DNA from: Gracilibacillus sp. YIM 98692
GTDB lineage: Bacteria; Bacillota; Bacilli; Bacillales; Amphibacillaceae
DNA length: 63,407 nucleotides
NCBI RefSeq assembly: GCF_010993965.1
Contig: NZ_WIXM01000019.1
Span: 1-63,407 of the forward strand
Direction of reading: 5' to 3'
A program made the translations under genes and the position numbers. Positions 30,108 to 38,897 of this stretch are shown here, piece by piece (position 1 is the first letter of the stretch; each line of letters opens with the position of its first letter). The notes below the pieces were generated by a model that worked only from the letters and a program-made list of their open reading frames with translations, searched no databases and had not been told where the DNA came from.

Positions 30108-31103
30108 ATGAATAGCTTAAAGTGGGGAGTTTTAAGTACAGCCAAAATTGGGAGGACACAAGTGATTCCGGCTATTCAACGCTCTTCTAATGGCGAAGTA
30201 ATAGCTATTGCGAGCCGTCAAAAAGAGCGAGTGGAAGAAGTGGCAAAGGAATTGTCGATTCCGAAAGCTTATGATACATATGAAGCATTGTTAGACGATC
30301 AAGAAATTGACGCAGTGTATATTCCATTGCCAAATGCTTTACATAAAGAATGGGTGATCAAGGCAGCGGAAAAGAACAAGCATGTGCTGTGTGAAAAGCC
30401 TGTCGGTATTGAAAAGGAAGAATTAGATGAAATGGTACAAGCTTGTGAAGACAATGGTGTGAAGTTTATGGAAGCTTTTATGTATCAATTCCACCCACAA
30501 CATCAAAAAGTGAAAGGTCTCATCCAAGAAGATGTTATTGGAGACGTTGCTTTTATGCGTGCATCTTTTGCTTTTCTATTAGAGGATCGCTCTAATATTC
30601 GTTTAAGCAGCCAATTAGGTGGTGGAGCAATGTATGATGTTGGTTGTTATACCTTGCATTCCATCCGTTATATTTTGGGTGAAGAACCTGTTACAGCCTA
30701 TGCGAATGCACATTACCATGATGAGTTAGATGTAGATACGAAAATGTCTGGAATCCTTAGCTTTGCAGATGGCAAACAAGCAGCATTTGACTGCAGTTTT
30801 GATACGATCCCTCGACAAGAATATGAGGTGATTGGTTCGAAGGGTTCGATTAAAGTAAAATCCGCTTATCGACCAGATACGAATGAAAACATGGCTGGAG
30901 AAATCCATGTGACAAATGCTGATGGGGAAATTACGGTATATGCTGAATCTGGCGACCAATATGCTTTAATGGCAGAAGAGTTTGCAAGCGCAATCCTAGA
31001 AGATAGACCATTAAAGTACACCTTCGATCAGATGGCAGGTCAAATGAAAGTATTAGACGCCGTTTATACAAGCAGTAAAAAAGGTGAGGTAGTTAAGCTG
31101 TAA
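30108..31103 (+). CDS. Gfo/Idh/MocA-family oxidoreductase
   Basis: Predicted 331-residue NAD(P)-dependent sugar oxidoreductase. The N-terminal Rossmann fold starts KWGVLSTAKIGRTQVIPAI and includes YIPLPNALHKEW near 70 and the family signature CEKPVGIEKEEL near 98, with the catalytic Lys in EKP. The C-terminal alpha/beta domain (about 130-331) has GGGAMYDVGCYTLH near 170. Members oxidise or reduce sugars, inositols or their derivatives. AAGGGGGAGAG precedes the ATG. Substrate unknown; likely co-transcribed with the SDR. Confidence 0.88.
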   Translation: MNSLKWGVLSTAKIGRTQVIPAIQRSSNGEVIAIASRQKERVEEVAKELSIPKAYDTYEALLDDQEIDAVYIPLPNALHKEWVIKAAEKNKHVLCEKPVGIEKEELDEMVQACEDNGVKFMEAFMYQFHPQHQKVKGLIQEDVIGDVAFMRASFAFLLEDRSNIRLSSQLGGGAMYDVGCYTLHSIRYILGEEPVTAYANAHYHDELDVDTKMSGILSFADGKQAAFDCSFDTIPRQEYEVIGSKGSIKVKSAYRPDTNENMAGEIHVTNADGEITVYAESGDQYALMAEEFASAILEDRPLKYTFDQMAGQMKVLDAVYTSSKKGEVVKL

Positions 31104-31148
31104 AATGGAAAGACACCATATTCTTTTAGAGAAAAGTGCTTACTCGAC

Positions 31149-31268
31149 GCTGCGTAAAGATACTCGCTTTCCGCGGGCAACGCTTCAGCTTCCTCGGAAG
31201 CAAAATTCGCTTCCTACGGGATCTTCAGCTGTTGCTTTTCCTGCAGGAGTCTCGTATCTTTACGCAGC
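31149..31268 (+). repeat. GC-rich palindromic intergenic element, copy C
   Basis: Outer arms GCTGCGTAAAGATAC (31149-31163) and GTATCTTTACGCAGC (31254-31268) pair perfectly over 15 bases. Inside are CTCGCTTTCCGCGGGC, an inner hairpin GGAAGC (31196-31201)/GCTTCC (31209-31214) and CCTGCAGGAGTCTC. Arm sequences differ from all other copies except for the final ATAC/GTAT. Confidence 0.9.
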
Positions 31269-31302
31269 TGTTTTTACTTTTAAATATTAGTATAGAAAAA
31301 GC

Positions 31303-31335
31303 AAAAATAAGGCGTATGAATTACGCCTTATTTTT
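31303..31335. terminator. Bidirectional terminator between oxidoreductase and penicillin-binding protein genes
   Basis: AAAAATAAGGCGTA pairs with TACGCCTTATTTTT around a five-base loop, usable by both convergent transcripts. Confidence 0.9.
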
Positions 31336-31345
31336 GTAGAATAGT

Positions 31346-33370
31346 TTATCTTATGTCGTTTAATACATTAGCTACTTTTTCGGCTACATAGCCGCTGCCG
31401 TTTCCTTTGTCTTCTATATGTTCAATCATCATTGCGATGATCATGTCTTGGTTTTCTGGATAGCCTACAAACCACCCATTCTCCTGTCCGCCTTCGTCTG
31501 ATTGGGATTGTTTCAGTTCAGCTGTACCTGTTTTGCCTGAAATAGATACATTCGCTATGTTAGCATCTTGACCTGTCCCTTCTGTCACAACAGCGCGTAA
31601 TGATTCTTGAATGAAAGATGCATGCTCATTGGATACAAGTCCTTCTTTCCAAGCTTCTGCACTAGCTTCATCCATCGTTAACCTCGGCTTCATCATCGTA
31701 CCATCATTTAAAAAGCTGGAGTAAGCCGTTGCCATGTGTAATGCGCTCATCTCTATTTCTCCTTGACCATAGCTGGTGTCAGCCAATAACACTTCATTGT
31801 CTAATGATTGATCGGAAGTGATCTCACTTGCTGAAATAGGATAAGTAAATGGGAAATCTTCATCAAATCCAAAATCCTTTAGCCCGTCCGTCAATGTTTC
31901 CGCTCCAATTTGAAGAGCTTGCTGGGCAAAATATATGTTGTCAGATCGGACCAGTGCGTCCTTTAAATCAACTGGTCCATTGGACTCGGATACACGTCGG
32001 ACACGATAATTACCCCATCCTTCTTTTTGCCATGTTAATCCATTAATCTCTAACCCTTCATTTGGATCGATCTCTCCGCTTTCCAAACCAATAACACTCG
32101 TAATTGGTTTGAACGCAGAGCCAGGTGCGAACGTAGAAGTAAAGCGATTCAGCAGCGGATTTTGTGGGTCTTCTTGCCAATCATTCCACTGGCTATTGCT
32201 TAGACCATACAAAAAGGCATTAGGGTCAAAAGCGGGGCTGCTTACTAAAGCTAGCGTATCACCAGTTTTAGGATCAATCGCAGCAGCAGTTCCAGCATCG
32301 CCTTCTAATGATTCAAACAACCTCTTTTGAACAGAGGCATCTATCGCTAACGTAATATTTTCTCCATTTTGCACTTTTTGCTCAGAAATGACCTTATCCT
32401 CTTTGTTTTCTTTTTCCACAATGATTTGTACTCCTTCTGTCCCTCTTAATTCCTCTTCAAAAAGTTCTTCGAGTCCGCGGTAGCCAATCATATCGTTTTC
32501 ATTGTATATATCACTATCAACTTCTTCGAGCTTCTCAGCTGTTAGAGGAGCGATATAACCAATAAGGTGTGCAGCAGCTTCCTCAAATGGATAAATTCTC
32601 CCTGTAACCGTTCGATAGGTGAGAGCGTTGTTTGTTTTCACTTCTTCATCTAAACCGTCTTCTGACAAACCAGGAACAACTTTTAAAGGGACAAAATAGT
32701 GGGGTTGTACCCAGCTTTGATTTAAGCTTTCATCGATTTCCTCTACAGTGATGCCTAAGGCGGAAGCAATGGACTCTTTTTCTACTTGTTCATTTTCCTC
32801 TGAAAATCGTTCTGGCACTACACCTAATTCATAGATGTTCTCATTAACCGCTAACCCTTGGCGATTACGATCATAAATACTTCCTCGTGCAGGCTCGAAA
32901 GTGTTGATAGTGATTGTATCGTCTTCCTCTAAAGAGGGGAGAATGAAATGGGTGTCCCATTGAACGAGCCAATCGGTAACCTCTTGATTATCTACTTCTT
33001 CTACGTCTTTTACCATAGTAAGTGGTGTTTCATAATCAATAGTTCCAGCAATCGTTTCCATTTTTACTTGCAAGAGAAATGCTTGTTCTTCTTTTTCGGT
33101 TGCTTCTTCTTCCGTTTCTTCCATTTCCGGAACGACATAATCTAATTGTAGATTTTCTACTTCTAGGTCTTGATACACTTTTGGATAGCGATCCACAAAT
33201 GCTTCCTTAGAAGCTCCTTTTACCATCGTGTACATCTCTTCAAAGTTCCGGTCACTCCAAAGTTCTAAATATGCCTGTAAACGATCTTCTGGTGTCACTT
33301 CTTCTTCCTTATCCTGACAACCTATTAAAGTAATCAGCACTACAGTTAGAACGCCTAACAATTTTCTCAC
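31346..33370 (-). CDS. pbpC: Class B penicillin-binding protein lipoprotein (PBP3/PbpC type)
   Basis: Predicted 674-residue transpeptidase cross-linking peptidoglycan. I chose GTG 33370, seven bases after AGGAGG, over ATG 33409. A lipoprotein signal peptide ends in LITLIGC (lipobox Cys near 20). Domains are MecA-N-like (about 25-145), dimerisation domain (150-310) and transpeptidase (about 345-670). Active-site motifs are SAFK with Ser near 418, SDN near 475 and KTGTAEL near 610. This layout is that of B. subtilis PbpC and staphylococcal PBP2a, whose transpeptidases have low beta-lactam affinity. It is downstream of the sortase. Confidence 0.9.
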   Translation of the reverse strand: MRKLLGVLTVVLITLIGCQDKEEEVTPEDRLQAYLELWSDRNFEEMYTMVKGASKEAFVDRYPKVYQDLEVENLQLDYVVPEMEETEEEATEKEEQAFLLQVKMETIAGTIDYETPLTMVKDVEEVDNQEVTDWLVQWDTHFILPSLEEDDTITINTFEPARGSIYDRNRQGLAVNENIYELGVVPERFSEENEQVEKESIASALGITVEEIDESLNQSWVQPHYFVPLKVVPGLSEDGLDEEVKTNNALTYRTVTGRIYPFEEAAAHLIGYIAPLTAEKLEEVDSDIYNENDMIGYRGLEELFEEELRGTEGVQIIVEKENKEDKVISEQKVQNGENITLAIDASVQKRLFESLEGDAGTAAAIDPKTGDTLALVSSPAFDPNAFLYGLSNSQWNDWQEDPQNPLLNRFTSTFAPGSAFKPITSVIGLESGEIDPNEGLEINGLTWQKEGWGNYRVRRVSESNGPVDLKDALVRSDNIYFAQQALQIGAETLTDGLKDFGFDEDFPFTYPISASEITSDQSLDNEVLLADTSYGQGEIEMSALHMATAYSSFLNDGTMMKPRLTMDEASAEAWKEGLVSNEHASFIQESLRAVVTEGTGQDANIANVSISGKTGTAELKQSQSDEGGQENGWFVGYPENQDMIIAMMIEHIEDKGNGSGYVAEKVANVLNDIR

Positions 33371-33429
33371 ATCAAAACCTCCTCGCTGTGACAAAAAGGA
33401 GCTGTCCACAAAAAAATAAGCTTAATGTA

Positions 33430-33545
33430 TATGCAATTGAAATATACTCGCTTTCACCCAAAGGGCATAAGTCAGCATCTGTTCAAGCAAAACTAGGCTC
33501 GCTCGTCATGGGGAGTCTCGCATATTCCAGCTGCTGAACAGCTAA
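33430..33545. repeat. Degenerate fragment of the palindromic element, copy F
   Basis: CTCGCTTTCACCC near 33447 and GGGGAGTCTCGCATATTCC near 33509-33528 match the second end type found in copy B. Arms GAAATATAC and GCATATTCC pair imperfectly (7 of 9). Confidence 0.55.
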
Positions 33546-33570
33546 TCATCGACAACCTTTCTAGTCGGGT

Positions 33571-34170
33571 TTACTCTATTGGTTTTGCATATATGATGTA
33601 ACGGTCTGGTGCATCTCCTATGTAGGAGAACGGATAACATGTCGTAAGGACTAACTCCTCATTTGGGGCAGTTGAATGGATGACAGTAGTATCATCTGCA
33701 ACGACTATTTTGGAGTTCATCATTTTGTATTTAAATTCTCCATAAGCCAATTTTACAGTGAATGTATCACCGATCTCTACTTCACCTAATTTGCGAAATA
33801 CAGTGTCTCGGTGTCCTGATAAGACAACCTGATCATTTTGTTTTGGAAAGGCAGATCCCTTGTAGTGTCCAACCCCTTTTTCTAACTCATCAGGGTCCGT
33901 TCCCTCTACGATAGGCAGTTCTGCATTAATGGATGGTATTTCCAATAACCCGATTATCTCTCCTGTATCCGGAGCAAAGTTATCGGCTGTTGACTTCGAT
34001 TCAGAATTCGTCTCAGAAATGGGGGATTTTTCTTTTTCAGGAAGAACAAACAATTCTTTTGCATCTTTCATTGCTTGTTGCTCCGCTGCATGCAGTTTAA
34101 AAAATTGATATCCACCTATGCCTAATAAAATAATCCCCGCTATGATAAAGAGTGCAGCTAAATTCCTCAC
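33571..34170 (-). CDS. Class D sortase (SrtD/YhcS-like)
   Basis: Predicted 199-residue sortase, a membrane-bound cysteine transpeptidase anchoring proteins to the wall. One N-terminal membrane segment (about 5-22), a charged spacer, then the catalytic domain: His in LSGHRDTVF near 118, Cys in LTTCYPFSYIGD near 174 and Arg in DRYIIYAKP near 189. Length equals B. subtilis YhcS (198). GGAGGTGATGG precedes the ATG. No protein with an LPxTG-type signal is encoded in the window, so its substrate is elsewhere. Confidence 0.88.
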   Translation of the reverse strand: MRNLAALFIIAGIILLGIGGYQFFKLHAAEQQAMKDAKELFVLPEKEKSPISETNSESKSTADNFAPDTGEIIGLLEIPSINAELPIVEGTDPDELEKGVGHYKGSAFPKQNDQVVLSGHRDTVFRKLGEVEIGDTFTVKLAYGEFKYKMMNSKIVVADDTTVIHSTAPNEELVLTTCYPFSYIGDAPDRYIIYAKPIE

Positions 34171-34247
34171 AGACCATCACCTCCAAAAAAATATGTAGAA
34201 TTTAAGAAGATTTTAATGCTTTATCACGTTGAACAATTTCCGTAAGA
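34171..34247. other. Intergenic segment upstream of sortase
   Basis: AT-rich and without a recognised gene. It should hold the sortase promoter on the minus strand. No left-end palindrome of an IS605-type element could be identified here. Confidence 0.35.
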
Positions 34248-34360
34248 CCCCCACTCCAAGACTTAGAATAGCGAAAGAAGTATAAGTGGGGGATAGCCAC
34301 ACCTTGATAAGTTTCGCTAACCATCAGTGGGGATGAAGAACCACCTACTGATGGAAGTCT
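34248..34360 (+). ncRNA. Pseudoknotted RNA-like element resembling a solitary IS605 TnpB omega-RNA
   Basis: Three helices can be read. CCCCCACT (34248-34255) pairs with AGTGGGGG (34285-34292); TAGCGAAA in that loop (34269-34276) pairs with TTTCGCTA downstream (34312-34319) as an eight-base-pair pseudoknot; CCATCAGT (34321-34328) pairs with ACTGATGG (34347-34354). This order, ending in a hairpin followed by GAAGTC, resembles the right end of IS200/IS605 elements that encode TnpB guide RNA. No tnpB lies next to it, so it would be a remnant or solo copy. Class assignment is inference. Confidence 0.5.
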
Positions 34361-34635
34361 CTCTTTTTAGGGAATATGATCTTTTCGTTGCTTACGGAAT
34401 GTATTTCGCTTCCTTCTATTATTACTCTTATTATATTCCAAATATGGGAAAAATGAAAATTTTCAAATTTTAAATTTTTGTAAAATTAGTGGAAAGATGT
34501 AAAATAGCTTTACTTTTTATAGAAGGGTATTGTAATCTAGTTATGGTAACGATTCAATTAAAATAATAGAAATAGGCATAATCACTGAACATGGCACATT
34601 GTCCGCCTGTCTTCATATAATGCAGTAGAAGGTTC
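34361..34635. other. Intergenic region without recognisable gene
   Basis: AT-rich sequence between the RNA-like element and the small ORF, with poly-A/T stretches near 34455-34490. A promoter for the small ORF should lie here, but no clear -35/-10 pair stands out. Confidence 0.3.
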
Positions 34636-34651
34636 AAAGGAGTGTATAACC

Positions 34652-34810
34652 TTGACGGAGCAAGAACTATACCGATCCATTTTACAAAAAATGCTAGATC
34701 AAACAGAGCAGCATAAAATAAATAATTCACAAGATTTTATCAAACAGTTGACAAATGAATTAAAACAATCGAATGTATTTACAAAACAAAAAAATAGAAA
34801 AAGAGTGTGA
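34652..34810 (+). CDS. Small hypothetical protein (52 residues)
   Basis: A 52-codon ORF starts at TTG 34652, nine bases after a perfect AAAGGAG, and ends inside a terminator stem. The product is hydrophilic and helical (TEQELYRSILQKMLDQTEQ near the start), Gln/Lys rich, with a basic C-terminus. The ribosome site and the terminator directly at the stop support a real gene; no family is recognised. Confidence 0.6.
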   Translation: MTEQELYRSILQKMLDQTEQHKINNSQDFIKQLTNELKQSNVFTKQKNRKRV

Positions 34811-34832
34811 AAGACCGCACTCTCTTTCTATT
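34794..34832. terminator. Bidirectional terminator between small ORF and yvyE
   Basis: AGAAAAAGAGTG pairs with CACTCTCTTTCT (one bulge) around a ten-base loop. It contains the stop of the small ORF and lies just past the yvyE stop. Confidence 0.8.
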
Positions 34833-34845
34833 ATTTCCCGGGAAA

Positions 34846-35487
34846 TTAAGGGTTAGGCACTTCTGTTTCCATATATTCTGTTTCTCCTTCTGCCACCTCA
34901 GCTGTGTTACTGGTTAAGTTAATGATCCATTCTGTAAACTGTTTTTCCTCTCCATTCACTATGTATACATAAAACGTGACTTTTTCCAAATAATCAGTAG
35001 AATCCAATATATAGTCCGATTGTCTTAGTTCATTTTCCATTCTTCCTAACATACCATAATCGATTGTAACGGACATTTTTTTCATTAATTTTCTTTCCAC
35101 CACACCCGTTGTATTAATCGCAAGAGAGGTTGTACTGCCATAAGCACGTATCAGCCCGCCAGCACCAAGCTTTATCCCTCCAAAATAACGAGTGACAACA
35201 ATCGCCGTATCTTTTAAATGTCTTTTTTTCAACACTTCAAGCATAGGCACACCTGCCGTGCCACTTGGCTCACCGTCATCATTCGCTTTTTGGATGTTAT
35301 CATGCTCTCCAATCATATATGCCGAGCAATTGTGAGTAGCATCACGATGTTTTTTCTTAATCATTTCAATAAACGTTTGCGCTTCTGCTTCTGTTTCCAC
35401 ACGCTTCACATAACCAATAAAACGGGATTTCTGAATCACTTGTTCATCCATACCTTCTGGTTTCACTGTAAAATATTGGTCTAACAT
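34846..35487 (-). CDS. yvyE: YvyE (YigZ/IMPACT family, UPF0029)
   Basis: Predicted 213-residue protein of the YigZ/IMPACT family. The N-terminal UPF0029 domain includes KSRFIGYVKRV near 20, the signature DGEPSGTAGVPMLEVL near 76 and VTRYFGGIKLGAGGLIRAYG near 100; a DUF1949 domain follows (about 140-205). B. subtilis yvyE is also divergent from degS-degU, so synteny supports the name. Role unclear; relatives bind ribosomes or RNA. GGAGGTAAT lies before the ATG. Confidence 0.92.
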   Translation of the reverse strand: MLDQYFTVKPEGMDEQVIQKSRFIGYVKRVETEAEAQTFIEMIKKKHRDATHNCSAYMIGEHDNIQKANDDGEPSGTAGVPMLEVLKKRHLKDTAIVVTRYFGGIKLGAGGLIRAYGSTTSLAINTTGVVERKLMKKMSVTIDYGMLGRMENELRQSDYILDSTDYLEKVTFYVYIVNGEEKQFTEWIINLTSNTAEVAEGETEYMETEVPNP

Positions 35488-35639
35488 ATTATTACCTCCG
35501 AACTGTTGCGACTTGTCATTTACGCATCAAAATGTGTAAAATCAATCTATTAGGGAAAAAGATATAAAAGACACCCCCGTAAAAAGTACTAAACCAATCG
35601 AAACATATAATTGATTCTGGAGTAGTGAGGGTCGTATCT

Positions 35640-36791
35640 ATGAGAAATATGGATCGTGATTTAGATTATATAATAGAAGAGATGATAGATACAGTAAAAA
35701 ACAGTAAAGACGAAATTTTTGATATCGCGGAAGACTCCCGAAAAGAGTATGACAATCTTTCAAGAGAATTAAATGAATTAAAAGAAGAAGTGAATGAAGT
35801 CATTGATGAAGGAGACCGCTTGGAGAAAAAATCACGTTTAGCACGACAACGTTTATCCGTCGTTAGTAAAAACTTCCAAGATTATTCTGATGAAGAGATT
35901 CACAAAGTGTATGATCAAGCTCATCAATTTCAATCAGAATTTATGCTGAAAAGGGAAAAAGAACAATCCCTTCGTGAAAGAAGAGATCAAATCGAAATGC
36001 GCCTTAAGTCAATAGAAGAAATGATGGGGCGTGCAGAAGGATTAGTTGGAAAAATATCCATTGTTTTAAACTATTTAAGTGAAGATTTTAAGAATGTCAG
36101 TGACATCCTGCAGACAGCTCAAGAAAAGCAAGCATTTGGGTTGAAAATCATTGAGGCTCAAGAAGAAGAAAGACGCCGTTTGTCACGAGAAATGCACGAT
36201 GGCCCTGCACAGATGCTTGCTAATATCTTAATTCGATCCGAAATTGTCGAGCGTGCTTATAAAAAAGGAAACTTGGAAACAGCTGTAGAAGAAATGAGAA
36301 GCGTACGTTCTATGATCCGCGATTCCCTTCAGGAAGTGCGCAGAATTATTTACGATTTACGGCCAATGGCACTAGATGATTTAGGACTCGTACCGACCAT
36401 AAAAAAATACTTAGCAACCGTAGAAGATGGAAAGCCAACTATTCACTTTTCTCATCATGCTACTCAATCCAGAATGGAGTCACAATATGAGGTAGCCGTA
36501 TTTCGATTAATCCAAGAATCAGTGCAAAATGCACTAAAACATGCAGAAGCGCAATCGATCAATGTCATACTTAAAATAACAGAAGACCGAATACAAGTGA
36601 AAATAACCGATGATGGGAAGGGATTTGATCAAAAAGAGAACAAAGAACATTCATTTGGCATCATTGGCATGAAAGAACGAATGGATATGCTTGGCGGAAC
36701 ATTTCAGATCACAACAGAGCTAGATAAAGGAACCACCGTATATATCGATATTCCAATAACACAAGAAGAAAATGAAATAGACAATATATAA
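35640..36791 (+). CDS. degS: Sensor histidine kinase DegS
   Basis: Predicted 383-residue cytoplasmic kinase, close to B. subtilis DegS (385). ATG 35640, eight bases after GTGAGGG, is preferred to GTG 35625. The N-terminal half is a sensor coiled coil (about 1-165). HisKA_3 follows with the phospho-acceptor His186 in SREMHDGPAQML, then a HATPase_c domain with ESVQNALKHA near 300 and DDGKGFD near 328. It phosphorylates DegU, which governs the switch between motility, competence and exoenzyme production. degU follows 37 bases downstream. Confidence 0.96.
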   Translation: MRNMDRDLDYIIEEMIDTVKNSKDEIFDIAEDSRKEYDNLSRELNELKEEVNEVIDEGDRLEKKSRLARQRLSVVSKNFQDYSDEEIHKVYDQAHQFQSEFMLKREKEQSLRERRDQIEMRLKSIEEMMGRAEGLVGKISIVLNYLSEDFKNVSDILQTAQEKQAFGLKIIEAQEEERRRLSREMHDGPAQMLANILIRSEIVERAYKKGNLETAVEEMRSVRSMIRDSLQEVRRIIYDLRPMALDDLGLVPTIKKYLATVEDGKPTIHFSHHATQSRMESQYEVAVFRLIQESVQNALKHAEAQSINVILKITEDRIQVKITDDGKGFDQKENKEHSFGIIGMKERMDMLGGTFQITTELDKGTTVYIDIPITQEENEIDNI

Positions 36792-36828
36792 ATATATCAG
36801 GTAAGAGTAAAATCTAGGAGGGGTTATT

Positions 36829-37530
36829 ATGGAAACCAATATTATACTGATTGATGACCACAAGCTATTTCGAGAAGGAGTTAAAAGGATTTTAGAGTTA
36901 GAGGAAGGTTTTCAAGTTCTAGCAGAAGGAGACGATGGATCTGTCGCAACAGAACTAGTTCGCAAACACCGCCCAGATGTTGTGTTAATGGATATCAACA
37001 TGCCAAATGTTAATGGAGTAGAAGCAACAGCTGAACTTTTAGATCAATTCCCAGGTGTCAAAGTAATTATTTTATCCATCCATGATGATGAGAATTACGT
37101 CACACATGCCTTACAATCAGGGGCACAAGGTTATTTATTAAAAGAAATGGATTCAGATGCCTTAATTGAAGCAATTACCGTAGTAAGTGAAGGTGGATCA
37201 TATCTTCACCCAAAAGTAACCTACAATTTAGTGCAAGAATATCGCCGATTAGTGTCAGAAGAAAGTGCCATTTACGAATCCGATCAATCCCTATCCAAAT
37301 TAAAAGATATTGAATATCGCAAACCATTGCATCTATTGACGAGAAGAGAGTGCCAAGTTTTACAAATGCTTGCAGAAGGAAAAAGCAACAGAGGCATATC
37401 AGAATCCCTTTATATTAGTGAAAAAACCGTCAAAAACCATGTCAGCAGCATTTTGCAGAAAATGAAAGTAAATGATCGTACGCAAGCAGTAGTCATCGCC
37501 ATCAAAAACGGCTGGGTAGAAATTTTATAG
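36829..37530 (+). CDS. degU: Response regulator DegU
   Basis: Predicted 233-residue NarL/FixJ-type regulator. The receiver domain (1-120) has acidic Asp9-Asp10, phospho-acceptor Asp55 in [12 protein letters not shown] and Lys105 in LLKEMD. A linker leads to the LuxR-type HTH (about 165-230, LTRREC...[10 protein letters not shown]). AGGAGGGG lies before the ATG. Unphosphorylated DegU supports competence and, phosphorylated, exoenzymes in B. subtilis; here it sits beside comF and flagellar genes as in that species. Confidence 0.97.
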   Translation: METNIILIDDHKLFREGVKRILELEEGFQVLAEGDDGSVATELVRKHRPDVVLMDINMPNVNGVEATAELLDQFPGVKVIILSIHDDENYVTHALQSGAQGYLLKEMDSDALIEAITVVSEGGSYLHPKVTYNLVQEYRRLVSEESAIYESDQSLSKLKDIEYRKPLHLLTRRECQVLQMLAEGKSNRGISESLYISEKTVKNHVSSILQKMKVNDRTQAVVIAIKNGWVEIL

Positions 37531-37535
37531 AGAAA

Positions 37536-37570
37536 AGGCTGTTGCGAGGACGAAAACTTCCCAACAGCCT
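37536..37570 (-). terminator. Hairpin after degU
   Basis: AGGCTGTTG (37536-37544) pairs with CAACAGCCT (37562-37570). The T-run (TTTTC) is found only when read on the minus strand, so on the plus strand it is a stem without a good U-tract. Confidence 0.45.
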
Positions 37571-37694
37571 GCACCTAGTCATCTGCACATTTCCCCTATC
37601 CTTATTTAAAAACTTCCCACGTACTACTAGTCAAGTGATCTATAATTCGATAAAATATACATAATCTTATAATGGAAAGAGGTACGAGTCTATC

Positions 37695-38537
37695 ATGACA
37701 GTAGCGATTATTACAGATAGTACATCGTATATACCGATACAAACGAGAAAAGAAAAACAAATACATATGATCCCATTAAGTGTTGTGATGGGCCACCGAA
37801 CCTACCGGGAAGAATTGGATATCACCACAGAAGAATTCTATCAAAAGATAAAAGAAGCAGAGACATTGCCGAAAACTTCCCAGCCTTCCATTGGGGCAAT
37901 GACCGAAACTTTTGAAGAGCTTTCGAAAACGTATGACCATGCTATTTTCATTACATTATCGAGTGGAATCAGCGGCACTTATCAATCTGCCGTTACCGCA
38001 AATTCGATGGTGGAAGGGATCGAAGTCACCACCTATGATTCGGAGATTAGCTGCTTGGCACAAGGTTATTATGTGCTAGAAGCTGCAGATATGGCGCTAG
38101 CAGGTAAAGATGTCGATACGATCATTCAACGACTAGATGAAATCAAGCAATCTTTAAAAGCATATTTTATGGTAGATGACTTATCTCACTTGCACCGTGG
38201 CGGAAGATTAAACGGTGCACAAGCGCTGATTGGCAGTATGCTGCAGGTGAAGCCGGTCCTTCATTTTGTGGATACGAAGATTGTCCCATTTGAAAAGATC
38301 CGTACCGAAAAGAAAGCGATCAAACGGATTCTTGATTTGTTCGATGAGGATGCTAAAACTGGTGCGCCAATTGAAGCAACTGTCATCAATGCGAACCGAC
38401 AAGAAAAAGCAGAGCAAATCAAGCAACGCATAGAAGAAAAATACGACAATGTCGATATCACCCTCAGCCACTTCGGCCCCGTCATTGGCACACACATCGG
38501 TGAAGGCGGACTAGGCCTCGGGTGGTATAAGAAATAA
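37695..38537 (+). CDS. DegV family fatty-acid-binding protein
   Basis: Predicted 280-residue DegV-family protein (B. subtilis YviA/DegV at the same place). The start AIITDSTSYI and TSQPSIGAMTETFEEL near 60, ITLSSGISGTYQSA near 92 and DDLSHLHRGGRLNGAQALIG near 160 are the conserved blocks. DegV proteins bind a fatty acid and serve as the B component of fatty acid kinase (FakB). GGAAAGAGG lies before the ATG. It may be transcribed separately from degSU. Confidence 0.9.
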   Translation: MTVAIITDSTSYIPIQTRKEKQIHMIPLSVVMGHRTYREELDITTEEFYQKIKEAETLPKTSQPSIGAMTETFEELSKTYDHAIFITLSSGISGTYQSAVTANSMVEGIEVTTYDSEISCLAQGYYVLEAADMALAGKDVDTIIQRLDEIKQSLKAYFMVDDLSHLHRGGRLNGAQALIGSMLQVKPVLHFVDTKIVPFEKIRTEKKAIKRILDLFDEDAKTGAPIEATVINANRQEKAEQIKQRIEEKYDNVDITLSHFGPVIGTHIGEGGLGLGWYKK

Positions 38538-38623
38538 GGATTGTCCAAAAGGTTAGATCTCTGTACACGCAACTCAGTTATTCTCCATTCCGCTGTTTTC
38601 GAAAAATTTCCTGTTTCTTCACC

Positions 38624-38815
38624 GTTCGGGTTCGCTTTAGGCGGACGCTTTCCGCGGGCATGGCCTCAGCCAGGGGACTACTTGAAATAACATCTTTGCT
38701 CCCTTGCACCGAGGAAGCCTACTACGAAGCTTTACTAGAAGACACAGGTGCATCCTGCGGGGTCTTCGGACTCATGCTTTTCCCGCAGGAGTCGCCGCCT
38801 GCCGCTCTCCCGAAC
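38624..38815 (+). repeat. GC-rich palindromic intergenic element, copy E (long)
   Basis: Outer arms GTTCGGG (38624-38630)/CCCGAAC (38809-38815) and AGGCGG (38639-38644)/CCGCCT (38795-38800) enclose CGCTTTCCGCGGGCATGGCC and TCCCGCAGGAGTCGCCG. An inner TGCACC (38705-38710)/GGTGCA (38747-38752) hairpin is present. It occupies most of the 360-base gap before comFA; no ComK box was convincingly seen. Confidence 0.88.
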
Positions 38816-38897
38816 TAATGAGAGTCTTACATAAGCATCTTAAAGAAAACATCATTGCTTTTTATACATCTCTTCCATTTTAAAAGGAGGATCCACA

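Noticed and set aside
34361-34475. Intrinsic terminator after the omega-RNA-like structure
   Set aside because: The T-rich stretch (CTCTTTTTAG) begins about ten bases after the last hairpin, too far for a standard terminator.
38820-38897. ComK box before comFA
   Set aside because: An AAAA...TTTT pair is present but its nine-base spacing does not fit the AAAA-N5-TTTT rule.
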